Shown here piece by piece: positions 34,123-43,344 of a DNA stretch of 64,000 nt (positions are counted from its first letter, which is position 1; every line of letters starts with the position of its first letter). Source of the stretch: Stomoxys calcitrans (Eukaryota; Arthropoda; Insecta; Diptera; Muscidae); the NCBI RefSeq assembly GCF_963082655.1, contig NC_081553.1, positions 129,547,736 to 129,611,735 of the forward strand, written 5' to 3'. The position numbers and the translations under genes were made by a program. Under the pieces are notes generated by a model, which made no database searches, was not told the origin of the DNA, and saw nothing but the letters and a program-made list of their open reading frames with translations.

Positions 34123-35287
34123 TACCCTCCACCATAAGATGGGGGGTATACTAATTTCGTCATTCTGGTTGTAACTACTCGAAATATTCGTCTGAGACCC
34201 CATAAAGTATATATATTCTTGATCGTCGTGAAATTTTATGTCGATCTAGCCATGTCCGTCCGTCTGTCCGTCCGTTCGTCTGTCTGTCGAAAGCACGCTA
34301 ACTTCCGAAGGAGTAAAGCTAGCTGCTTGAAATTTTGCACAAATACTTCTTATTAGTGTAGGTCGGTTGGTGTTGTAAATGGGCCATATCGATCCATGTT
34401 TTGATATAGCTGCCATATAAACCGATCTTGTGTCTTGACTTCTTGAGCCTCTAGAGTGCGCAATTCTTATCCGATTGGGATGAAATTTTGCACGACGTGT
34501 TTCTATATTATATCCAACAACTGTGCCAATTATGGTTCAAATCGGTTCATAACCTGATATAGCTGCCATATAAACCGATTTGGGGACTTGACTTCTTGAG
34601 CCTCTAGAGGGCGCAATTCCTATCCGATTTGAATGAATTTTGACACGTAGTATTTTGTTATGATATCCAACAACTGTGCCAAGTATGGTTCAAATCGGTT
34701 CATAACCTGATATAGCTGTCATATAAACAGATCTGGGGACTTGACTTCTTGAGCTTCTAGAGGGCGCAATTCCTATCCGATTTGGCTGAAATTTTGCAAG
34801 ACGTTTTTTATTGTTACTTTCAACCACTATGTCAAATAAAATACAAGTCGGTTCATAACCTGATATAGCTGCCATATAAACCGATCTGGGATCTTGACTT
34901 CTTGAGTCTCTAGAGGTCGCAATTATTATCCGATTTGCCGACGGATTCTTTCATGACCATCAACATACGTGTTTATTATGGTCTGAATCGGTCCATAGCC
35001 CGATACAGCTCCCATATAAATCGATCTCCCTATTTTGGTTTTTGAACCCACAAAGAGCGCAATTCTTATTCGAATTGGCTGACATTTTACACAGGTCACC
35101 AACATATAATATAATTGTGGTCCAAACCGGAGCATATCTTGATATCGCTCTAATAGCAGAGCAAATCTTTTCTTATATCCTGTTTTGCCTAAGAAGAGAT
35201 GCCGGGAAAAGAACTCGACAAATGCGGTCCATGATGGAGGGTATATAAGATTCGGCCCGGCCTAACTTAACACGCTTTTACTTGTTA
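34123..35287 (+). mobile_element. HEL-A dimer, second unit
   Basis: Starts GTACCCTCCACCATAAGATG and runs through seven units to GGTCCATGATGGAGGGTATA, TTCGGCCCGGCCTAACTTAA and ACGCTTTTACTTGTT. The two halves are closely similar, including the variant ACCATAAGATGGGGGG also present at 33051 and 3443. LINE-gamma sequence resumes immediately to the right. Confidence 0.9.
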
Positions 35288-35545
35288 AATTTAATTTTTA
35301 CGTATAGGAAGGAAGTGTTTGATAATTCCAAGCACGATTACGAAAGTAAAATAATATAAATTGTTTCTGAACTGACTCAATTTTACTCTTAATAACTGAA
35401 GGATCATCAAAATCTTTACTCCATCTTTTCAAAAAACCAAGAGAACTAAAAGATTTATTCACCATCATAGAAATATGTTGTCTAAAATTCAATTTACCAT
35501 CTAAGAGGATGCCAAGATCTAGAAAAGTTTCTTCTATGTCAATTT
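35288..35545 (-). pseudogene. LINE-gamma (Jockey/CR1-like) RT fragment, first part
   Basis: Minus strand reads DLGILLDGKLNFRQHISMMV, SLGFLKRWSKDFDDP, then KIESVQKQFILFYFRNRAWN and YQTLPSYT. These are the thumb and connecting parts of a Jockey/CR1-type LINE. About 40 codons between VIKS and KIES, where the LVRPILEY motif would sit, are deleted. The reading continues at 33041 after the HEL-A dimer. The left part of the gene is cut by the hAT element at 35546. Confidence 0.86.
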
Positions 35546-36113
35546 CAGAGATGGTCCGTAAGACGATTTTTTAGGTTTCCGACTGTCAAAAAGTTGTAAA
35601 AGTCGAAAACGTCGTATACTTGTATAAAACGTAGAAAAAGTCGCAAACGTCATAAACCTTAATAACTCAGTGTAAAAGTTTGATTTTTAACAAATATTAT
35701 TGTCACTTATTCGTTGTATATAGAAGAGTTTATATGTAAAAAAATTTCGCAATAAAAGAAATATTAAGTTTTTTTTTTTAATTTTTGCATTTACATTTTT
35801 CACACAATAAATTGGAAATATACGCAAATTTCAAGTCAATTTATAAAGTAACGTTTAAGGATTTTTTTGTGAACCAAAAAATCAATAAATTATTAGTTTT
35901 CATCAATTATATTTAGAAATTGCAATTATTTTGTATCCTTTTGCAAAATTATTTGCTTCTCCCGTTTTAATTTGCTTTTTGAAAGCTGTTGTAAACGACA
36001 TATGTTAAAAATGCATGACATCTGAGGAAGTGTCAAGTGAAATGGTACATGGAGTGTTAATTATGTTATTCAATAACAATACTTAAAAGTAACATTACTT
36101 ATTCAATAAAATA

Positions 36114-36716
36114 AAGGGTGATTTTTTTGAGGTTAAGATTTTCATGCATTAGTATTTGACAGATCACGTGGGATTTCAGACATGGTGTCAAAGAGAAAGA
36201 TGCTCAGTATGCTTTGACATTTCATCATGAATAGACTTACTAACGAGCAACGCTTGCAAATCATTGAATTTTATTACCAAAATCAGTGTTCGGTTCGAAA
36301 TGTGTTCAAATTTTGACAAATTTTGTTCAGCGATGAGGCTCATTTCTGGTTGAATGGCTACGTAAATAAGCAAAATTGCCGCATTTGGAGTGAAGAGCGG
36401 CAATCGTTCAAGAACTGCCCATGCATCCCGAAAAATGCACTGTTTGGTGTGGTTTGTACGCTGGTGGAATCATTGGACCGTATTTTTTCAAAGATGCTGT
36501 TGGACGCAACGTTACGGTGAATGAACACATTTCGAACCGAACACTGATTTTGGTAATAAAATTCAATGATTTGCAAGCGTTGCTCGTTAGTAAGTCTATT
36601 CATGATGAAATGTCAAAGCATACTGAGCATCTTTCTCTTTGACACCATGTCTGAAATCCCACGTGATCTGTCAAATACCAATGCATGAAAATCCTAACCT
36701 CAAAAAAATCACCCTT
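36114..36716. mobile_element. Tc1/mariner-like foldback element, 603 bp
   Basis: Terminal inverted repeats of about 190 bp (36114-36305 and 36525-36716) start AAGGGTGATTTTTTTGAGGT and are nearly identical, flanked by duplicated TA (36112-36113, 36717-36718). The arms include the start of a transposase gene on each side (MNRLTNEQRLQIIEFYYQNQ). The centre keeps about 200 bp of the transposase gene. Confidence 0.92.
36310..36530 (+). pseudogene. Tc1-like transposase core fragment
   Basis: FSDEAHFWLNGYVNKQNCRI is the block around the first catalytic aspartate in Tc1/mariner-type (DDE) transposases of insects. It then frameshifts, with WCGLYAGGIIGPYFFKDAVG legible in another frame. It ends at VTVNEH where the right inverted arm begins. 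The catalytic domain is less than one third complete. Confidence 0.85.
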
Positions 36717-37309
36717 TACTTAACACGCCATCTTCCATTTCACTTGACATTACCTCACATTAGCATACTTAACACGCCATCTACCATTTCACTTGACACT
36801 ACCTCAGATGTCATTCATTTTATAACATATGTCGTTGTCAACAGCTGTCAAAAAGCAAATTAAAGCGGGAGAAACAAATAATTTTGCAAAAGGATAAGAA
36901 ATAATTAATAAATACAAATGTTGCAACCACCCAATAACTCGCAACAGCCAGAGGGATTTAGCGAGGGATTTTGCGTGTGCCACAATTCGTGAAGATCGGT
37001 TAACAAATGACCACATTATTGCAATATTGGTAAAAATCGTGTAAACCTACGGTAGCTTTTTCTAATTCTGAACCGATTTTTTCCAATTTCAATATTGTTC
37101 GTCTCCAAGAGGAAAAAATTACTTATGCCAAAATTTTTAGTTAATCAGATTAAAAATTCGACATATTTTCGTTCGAATTTTTTTTTCTGTCAGAAACCTA
37201 GTTTTTTGGCTAGGTTTACGACGTTTTCGACGTATGTAATATACGTCGGAAATGTATGTCATATACGTCACTGTTTCTGACAGGCCATCTCTGGTCAATT
37301 TCACGACCG

Positions 37310-38204
37310 TTAGGTTAGGTTGAAAAGAGGGTGCGTATATTAATCCGCCCCATGTCACTATGGACACACATCTAAGAGACCTAAATACTAAAAAGTAACA
37401 TTGAAAAAGAAAATCTAGGAATTCCATGCTTTTTACAAAATCGTTAATTGTTTTCCACACCACGCCCCTTAGTTGCTTTATGTCTGATATTGTGTCCCCA
37501 TCTAAGTACCGGTGTCTGTTAGCCGCGAAAGCCCGGAAATTACATAGAAAATGCTCCAACGTCTTATCATCTCCCCTACATGTAATACACGCTCTTAACT
37601 GCGACTGCGTCGACCCAAAAGGCTTCGGGTCAACCAAGTTTGTTGACGGCAGTCCTCTGTCCTTCACTGTCAAACCGACTGCTTGTCTGCTTTTTCATTC
37701 CCCCTTACTCCGCTATGGCCCGGCACCCAAGCAATGCGCATAGTGCCATTCTCAGAGAAGTCGTTAATCTCCTTGCACTCCAAGACTGTTCATGACTTTA
37801 TCGTCCTGGTTGTTATTGCCCCTATGACCAATTTACTGTCCGTAAAGATGTTTATAAAAAATTATGACATTTTTACACTTTTGAGAACTTGCGGACAGTA
37901 GAATGTTCCATACGGAGTAACTGCAACATCAATAGCGGACAATCAGTGGTATCGAGTCTCAGTTAGAGGCCGGATGGCACCGGCTCTTGCATAAATACTG
38001 AGTGCCTAAGATGCTCAATATGACAAGACGAGTAATTGCCGCCTTTAAATAACCAATGGCCATAACGTTTCAGCGGCGATCGGCCATATGTACCGAAACG
38101 AGATTGCTCATCTATAAGATCTTGACGAGGATCGCTTGTGTATAGATTGTGTGGGATAATCTAGAAGGAGTTATAGACTATACAAGTTTTTGATATCGGA
38201 AGGG
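37310..38204 (-). pseudogene. LINE-alpha RNase H and C-terminus (copy Z1)
   Basis: Minus strand. FTDSKLVIGAI (37860-37825) is an RNase H core strand with its aspartate, and RIAWVPGHSGVRG (about 37745-37705) the later motif. CITCRGDDKTLEHFLC (37590-37545) is the zinc-knuckle-like tail and DTISDIKQLRGVVW the end. The 3' UTR runs to TTAGGTTAGGTTGAAAAGAG. Several frameshifts. The part 37900-38200 has no clear domain. It abuts the target duplication of the hAT element and is the first component of cluster Z1, repeated at 40681. Confidence 0.83.
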
Positions 38205-38352
38205 GGACGTACCCTCCCTCAATAATAACACCCAAAATGAAAAGTAAACCGATAGGGAAAACCCAAAACCATCCCCCAAATGGACATTAAAACGATGGGG
38301 ATACAATGGGAATCAAATGAAAGATATTTTTAAGTGTAAGTAAGTAAGTAAG
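38205..38352. repeat. Repeat F fragment and TAAG microsatellite
   Basis: AACCCAAAACCATCCCCCAA and AATGGGAATCAAATGAAAGA are repeat F words; (TAAG)4 follows at 38337-38352. The same order occurs at 42310-42460. Confidence 0.6.
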
Positions 38353-38369
38353 CTAGAGGCAATATAGTC

Positions 38370-38504
38370 AGTATTCTCTCTACTGCAAAAGATTTTACAA
38401 TCCCGAATAGGTCGTCGACGTATTTGATTAACAAACCTAGAGTTTAAACCAAATACGTCAACGACCTATTCGAGATTGTAAAAACTTGTGCAATAGAGAG
38501 TATT
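38370..38504. repeat. Inverted repeat at the Penelope head
   Basis: Arms 38370-38426 and 38450-38504 are inverted copies with a few mismatches, around a 23 bp loop ATTAACAAACCTAGAGTTTA. Both arms code, outward from the loop, for the RT active-site segment: the left arm on the minus strand reads KYVDDLFGIVKSFAVER, the right arm on the plus strand KYVNDLFEIVK. Confidence 0.92.
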
Positions 38505-38655
38505 GTAGAAGAAGAGAACGATGGATACCTACCATATGTAGATACCTTGGTCTACAGAAAGGGGACTGTAATTATAACGGACTAGTACCGCAAGCCAACG
38601 ACCTCGGGTAGTTTAATTAATTTCTATTCGTGCCATCCCAAGAATATGATAACTA

Positions 38656-39066
38656 AAGGGTGATTTTTTAGCTATTATCTTTTGGCAACACTGGTTTAAA
38701 CAGCTCACGCACGTTTCGTGATTTGTTTTACTGTCAAACATCTTCAGTTTGGTCTATAACTTAACAACGAATCGTCTTAGAAACGACCAACACGCTAGCA
38801 AATTATTGAGTTTTATTATCAAAATGCGTACTCTGTTAAGAAAGTTCATCGCGCGCTTCTTCCATTTTAACGACGAAGCTCATTTTTGGCTCAATTGGTA
38901 CGTAAATAGGCAGAATTGTCGATTTTGGAGTGAAGATCAACCAGAATTGCAAGAACTACCAATGCATCCAGAAAAAGTCATTGAACTGTACTTCTTCAGA
39001 GATGATGCGAATCGTAAGGTAACTGTGAATGGTGAGCGCTATCGTGAGATGATATCCAACTTTTTC
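38656..39066 (+). pseudogene. Tc1-like element 5' part inside Penelope (Z1)
   Basis: TA then AAGGGTGATTTTTTAGCTAT begins the terminal repeat. The frame 38860-39066 reads DEAHFWLNWYVNRQNCRFW, LQELPMHPEKVIE, YFFRDDANRKVTVNGERYRE and MISNFF. The transposase N-terminus and the rest of the catalytic domain are absent, and no right terminal repeat is seen. A related but distinct subfamily from the foldback element at 36114. Confidence 0.85.
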
Positions 39067-39507
39067 TTCAGAAAGGTTGAAACAATCCGAATTTTACGAT
39101 AAAGAAAAATGTGATCTAGCACAAAAACCACAGAAAAGTAAAATTGTTAAAATGGAAAAATCCGACGTTGTCTACAAAATTAACTGAAGGGGGAAATTAA
39201 ACGGGTTGCTGCCATCAAAGTTATGTAGGAACAACAAACTCAAAACAAGGTTAGCGGGACACAAATCGGATTTGCAATCAAGACACAACAGTTCAACTCA
39301 AAAGACAGCAATAGTAAGCTACTGTGCGGAAAGAAAGCAAACACCTAACTTGGATAATCCAGAGATATTACAAAAGGAGGACAACTATAGCGAGCGTTTT
39401 GCATTAAAAATGCTTCACATCATAAATGTCCGCAAAAAATGAGAATAAACTTTAAGACTCATGTAGAGAACTGCGCGTCGAGCTATAGGCATATTATAAA
39501 AAAGAGA

Positions 39508-40210
39508 AACAAGTAAAAGCGTGCTATGTTCGGCCGGACCGAATCTTATATACCCTCGATAATGGAACGCATTTGTCGAGTTCTTTTCCCGGTTTCTCTT
39601 TTTAGGCAAACAAAGAAAAGGAAGGGATAAAAAAAAGAAATGTTATGTAATTGGAGCTATACAAAGTTAAGGTCCGATTCGGACCATAATTTAAAATTTC
39701 AGCCAAATCGAATAAGGATTTCGCCCATTAGGGGCTCAAAAATAAAATAGGGAGATCGTTTTATGGGGGAGCTGTATAAGGTTATAGTACGATTCAGACC
39801 ATATTCGACACGTATGTGGAAGGTCACTGGAGAAGCCGTTGTACAAAATTCCACCCAAATCAGATAATAACATAGTTGTTGAAAGTCATAACGAAACACG
39901 TGGTGCAAAATTTCAGCGAAATCGGATAGGATTTGCGCCCTCTAAAGGCTGAAGAAGTCAAGACCCCAGATCGGTTTATAAGACAGCTATATCAGGTTAT
40001 GCATCGATTTCACTCGTACTTGGCTTAGTTGCTGAAAATCATAACAAAACACCTCATGCCAAACGTCAGCCAAATCGGATAAAAATTGCGCCTCTAGAGG
40101 CTCAAGAAATCAAGATTCAAGATCGGTTTATATGGCAGCTATATCAGGTTATCTACCCATTTAAATCATACTTGGCGCAATTGTTGGAAGTCATGACGAA
40201 ACACGTCATG
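39508..40210 (-). mobile_element. HEL-A hairpin-end part (Z1), truncated
   Basis: AACAAGTAAAAGCGTGCTAT, TTCGGCCGGACCGAA and ATATACCCTCGATAATGGAA, then four units, stopping at AAACACGTCATG. Cluster Z2 shows the full element, so about 0.9 kb including the 5' end and the Penelope tail was lost here. Confidence 0.87.
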
Positions 40211-40243
40211 AAGGGTCCTGAAAAACCTGATACTCCAGCCAAC

Positions 40244-40446
40244 GGCTTCATTATATTTAGAGAAATATTCTTTTTTGAGCAGACACTTTAGTGTGTAGCA
40301 CAGATGTGTGAAACAGCAAACATGTTCAGCAACCAGCAGACTTTTTAGCAATTAGCCTGCTGTCCAAAAACTGCAAACATTCTGCTTCATCAAAAAAATA
40401 CTACTATTACAGCTGAAAAATAAGCAGGCGGTGTTTGTTTGTTTGA
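40244..40446. mobile_element. MITE-E copy (Z1), end lost
   Basis: Starts around TTATATTTAGAGAAATATTC, contains AACATGTTCAGCAACCAGCA and CAGCTGAAAAATAAGCAGGC, and stops at GGTGTTTG. Matches 45172-45386 almost base for base. Confidence 0.75.
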
Positions 40447-40680
40447 AACCTCTTCCCTTCCTTCCAGGTTTCCTATCGTCGCCTCTGTTATGCCGCGATG
40501 GTATGAGCTGCTCCCATGCTCAATCCATTCTTCCATCGCCTCCCTTTCTACCATCATAGCCGCAGTGGCTGCCTCACACTTTATCGGTCGATCTATAAGG
40601 AGTCAATATTAAATCAATGAACATGCTTCGCCATAGTTCGTAATTTATAAAGAGGCAAACCCCTTAACCACTCCAACTAG
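40447..40680. other. Spacer between Z1 and Z2
   Basis: Less AT-rich, not repeated elsewhere in the window. No coding motif. Confidence 0.5.
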
Positions 40681-40797
40681 ATTAGGTTGAAGTTAGGGTG
40701 CGTATATTAATCCGCCCCATGTCACTATGGACACACATCTAAGAGACCTAAATACTAAAAGTAACATTGAAAAAGAAAATCTAGGATTTCCGTGCTA

Positions 40798-41383
40798 TTG
40801 GTTTGCCCAAAAGGTAATTGCGGATTTTTCTAAAGAAAGTAAATGCATTTTTAATAAAACTTAGAATGAACTTTAATCAAATATATAATTGCCATTTTGT
40901 TCGATAACCTTTTGCCATCTTTGGCAAATTTAGTATTCCACGCTCATAGAACTTCTGGCCTTTATCTGCAAAAAACTAAACCAAGTGCGATTTTATAGCC
41001 AAATCATTGCCGAAAGTTTTACCAATTAAGGAGTTCTGCAAAGATCGAAATAAATGGTAGACTGATGGTGCAAGGTCAGGGCTATAAGGCTTTATCACCA
41101 TACACATCTCGTAACTTTTTAGGAACCTGCTCCGCGTTTTTTGCTTTACGGAAATAATAAAGTAAAATATGACGAAAATGCTCCTTTATGGGCTCCATAT
41201 TAAAATTGACGCCAAACAAACAAATGTAAACAAAATTTCGCGCACTTTTTTCTAAAGCAAGCTAAAAGTAACAGCTGATAACTGACAGAAGAAAGAATGG
41301 AATTACAGAGTCACAAGCCGTTGAAAAAAATTTGTCAACGCCGACTATATGAGAAATCCGCAATTACTTTTTGAGCAACCCAA
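40798..41383 (-). mobile_element. mariner-2 element, internally deleted
   Basis: Terminal repeats TTGGTTTGCCCAAAAGGTAA and, inverted, TTACTTTTTGAGCAACCCAA, with TA duplicated at 40796-40797 and 41384-41385. The target, GTGCTTACAAAATCG in LINE-alpha, is restored when the element is removed. Its ends are the parents of the MITEs at 4336, 17040 and 53908. Confidence 0.93.
40873..41198 (-). pseudogene. mariner-2 transposase pseudogene
   Basis: Starts MEPIKEHFRHILLYYFRKAK, the N-terminal helix-turn-helix of a mariner transposase, to KLRDVYGD. It jumps to LYSPDLAPSVYHLFRSLQNS, then FFADKGQKFYERGILNLPK and, after a one-base frameshift, WQKVIEQNGNYIFD and the stop at 40873-40875. Roughly two thirds of the protein, including the first two catalytic aspartates, is deleted. 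The third aspartate (APSD) is V. About 35 residues of the N-terminus remain, so it might bind DNA at most. Confidence 0.9.
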
Positions 41384-41771
41384 TATTTACAAAATCGTTA
41401 ATTGTTTTCCACACCACGTCCCTTAGTTGCATTATGTCTGGTATTGTGTCCCCATCTAAGTACCGGTGTCTGGTAGCCGCGAAAGCCGGGAAATGACATA
41501 GAAAATGCTCCAACGTCTTATCATATCCCCTACATGTAATACACGCTCTTAACTGCGACTGCGTCGACCCAAAAAGCTTCGGGTCAACCAAGTTTGTTGA
41601 CGGCAGTCCTCTGGCCTTCACTGTCAAATCGCTATGGCCCAGCACCCAAGCAATGCGCATAGTGCCATTCTCAGAGATAACGTTAATCTCCTTGCACTCC
41701 AAGACTGTTCATGACTTTACCGTCCTGGTTGTTATTGCCCTTATGGTCAATTTACTGTCCGTAAAGATGTT

Positions 41772-41985
41772 CACACTCGAAAACTCCAACTAAAAAGTAT
41801 AAAATAGAATTTTTGCTATAATCATAAAGTAATAATTGGAATAGTTTGCACGGAGTCGATCGGGTATGTTCTTGGTTCTACTTTCTCTTTTCCTTTAAAA
41901 CCAATCTAAATGAATTCATTGTGCCGAAAAACTTGATTGGTTTTATTTTAGCAATCTGTTTATGAAAAAAAATTAAATTTTTACG
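41772..41985. other. Segment present only in Z2
   Basis: CACACTCGAAAACTCCAACT to TTTTAGCAATCTG is absent from the corresponding place in Z1 (37857). It has no terminal repeats that I can see, so it is either an insertion in Z2 or a loss in Z1. Confidence 0.6.
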
Positions 41986-42473
41986 CCGCTGAGAGCTTGC
42001 GGATAGTGGAATGTTCCATACGGAGTAGCTGCAACATCAATAGCGGATAATCAGTGGTATCGAGTCTTAGTTAGAGGCCGGATGGCACCGGCTCTTGCAT
42101 AAATACTGAGTGCCTATGATGCTCAATATTACAAGGCAAGTAATTGCCGCCTTCAAATAACCAATGGCCATAACGTTCCAACGGCGATCGGCCCTATGTA
42201 CCGAAGCGAGATTGCTCATCTATAAGATCTTGACGAGGATCGCTTATGTATAGATTGTGTGGAATAATCTGGAAGGAGTTATAGACTATATAAGTTTTTG
42301 ATATCGGAAGGGGGAGGTACCCTCCCTCAATAACACTAACCAAAATGAAAAGTAGACCGATAGGGAAAACCCAAAACCATCCCCCAAATGGACATTAAAT
42401 CGATAGGGATAATATGGGAATCAAATGAAGGATATTTGTAAGGGTAAGTAAATAACCTAGGGGCAATATACTC

Positions 42474-43344
42474 AGTATTCTCTCTACTGCACAAGTTTTT
42501 ACAATCACGAATAGGTCGTCGATGTATTTGATTAACAAACCTAGAGTTTTAACAAAATACGTCGGTGACCTATTCGTGATTGTAAAAAATTGTGCAATAG
42601 AGCAGAAGAGAACGATGGATGCCTACCATATGTAGATACCTTGGTCTACAGAAAGGGGACAGTAATTATAAAGGACTAGTACCGCAAGCCAACGACCTCA
42701 GGTAGTTTAATTAATTTCTATTCGTGTCATCCCAAGAATATGATTACTAAAGGGTGATTTTTTAGCTATTATCTTTTGGCAACACTGGTTTAAACAGCTC
42801 ACGCACGTTTCGTGATTTGTTTTACTGTCAAACATCTTCAGTTTGGTCTATAACTTAACAACGAATCGTCTTAGAAATTATTGAGTTTTATTATCAAAAT
42901 GCGTACTCTGTTAAGAAAGTTCATCGCGCGCTTCTTCCACTTTAACGACGAAGCTCATTTCTGGTTCAATTGGTACATACATAAATAAGCAGACTTGTCG
43001 ATTTTGGAATGAAGATCAACCGAAATTGCAAGAGCTACCAATGCATCCAGAAAAAGTAATTGAACCGTACTTCTTCAAAGATGATGCGAACAAGGTTAGC
43101 GGGACACAAATCGGATCAAGACACAACAGTTCAACTCAAAAGACAGCAATAGTAAGCTACTGTGCGGAAAGAAAGCAAACACCTAACTTGGATAATCCAG
43201 AGATGTTAAAAAAGGAGGACAACTATAGCGAGCGTTTTGCATTAAAAATGCTTCACATCATAAATGTCCGCAAGAAATGAGAATAAACTTTAAACTCATG
43301 TAGAGAACTGTACGTCGAGCTATAAGCATATTATAAATAAGAGA
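42474..43344 (+). pseudogene. Penelope-like element, copy Z2
   Basis: Second copy of 38353-39442. The inverted repeat lies at 42474-42530 and 42550-42602; here the left arm reads KYIDDLFVIVK and the right arm KYVGDLFVIVK. CCTACCATATGTAGATACCT and the YRKPTTSGS segment follow. The Tc1-like fragment (42750-43090) is fused straight to the endonuclease (GHKS partly lost), continuing with TPNLDNPEMLKKEDNYSERF to the stop near 43280. The VYKI/YVGTT start of the GIY-YIG domain is deleted. HEL-A follows at 43345 and the Penelope tail at 44817. Confidence 0.87.
42750..43090 (+). pseudogene. Tc1-like element 5' part inside Penelope (Z2)
   Basis: TA then AAGGGTGATTTTTTAGCTAT, as in Z1. DEAHFWFNWY and LQELPMHPEKVIEPYFFKDD are legible, then the sequence joins Penelope at GATGCGAA/CAAGG. 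It has extra small deletions relative to Z1. Confidence 0.83.

Larger units (their letters stand above)
35546..37293. mobile_element. hAT-type element with long inverted arms
   Basis: 1748 bp with termini CAGAGATGGTCCGTAAGACG and, inverted at right, CTGACAGGCCATCTCTG. A perfect 8 bp target duplication GTCAATTT lies at 35538-35545 and 37294-37301, diagnostic for hAT. Large parts of the two halves are inverted copies: AAGTGTCAAGTGAAATGG (36031) faces CCATTTCACTTGACACTACC (36786), and TTTTGCAAAATTATTTGCTT (35939) faces AATAATTTTGCAAAAGG (36878). In the right half a ~57 bp piece with CTTAACACGCCATC is duplicated. No transposase. A Tc1-like element sits near the centre. Confidence 0.9.
38353..39442 (+). 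pseudogene. Penelope-like element (RT part and GIY-YIG endonuclease), copy Z1
   Basis: The plus strand from 38450 reads KYVNDLFEIVK, then ENDGYLPYVDTLVYRKGTV, YRKPTTSGSLINFYSCHPKN: the YVDD catalytic region and following LPFLD/YRKPT motifs of Penelope-like RTs. After a Tc1-like interruption, MEKSDVVYKI and YVGTT (39150-39230) are the GIY-YIG start. KLKTRLAGHKSDLQSR and TPNLDNPEILQKEDNYSERF with LKMLHIINV complete the endonuclease domain (39206-39442). The 5' RT part is missing; frameshifts and a YVDD-to-YVND change show it is dead. To the left, 38370-38426 carries an inverted copy of the YVDD segment. Confidence 0.88.
40681..42310 (-). pseudogene. LINE-alpha RNase H and C-terminus (copy Z2)
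   Basis: Second copy of the 37310-38204 pseudogene. The minus strand reads ENGTMRIAWVLGHSDLTVKA, CITCRGYDKTLEHFLC and DTIPDIMQLRDVVWKT. It is interrupted by mariner-2 at 40798-41383 and differs from Z1 by an extra ~215 bp at 41772-41985. The GHSD form of the RNase H motif (GHSG in Z1) shows the copies have drifted. Confidence 0.83.
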
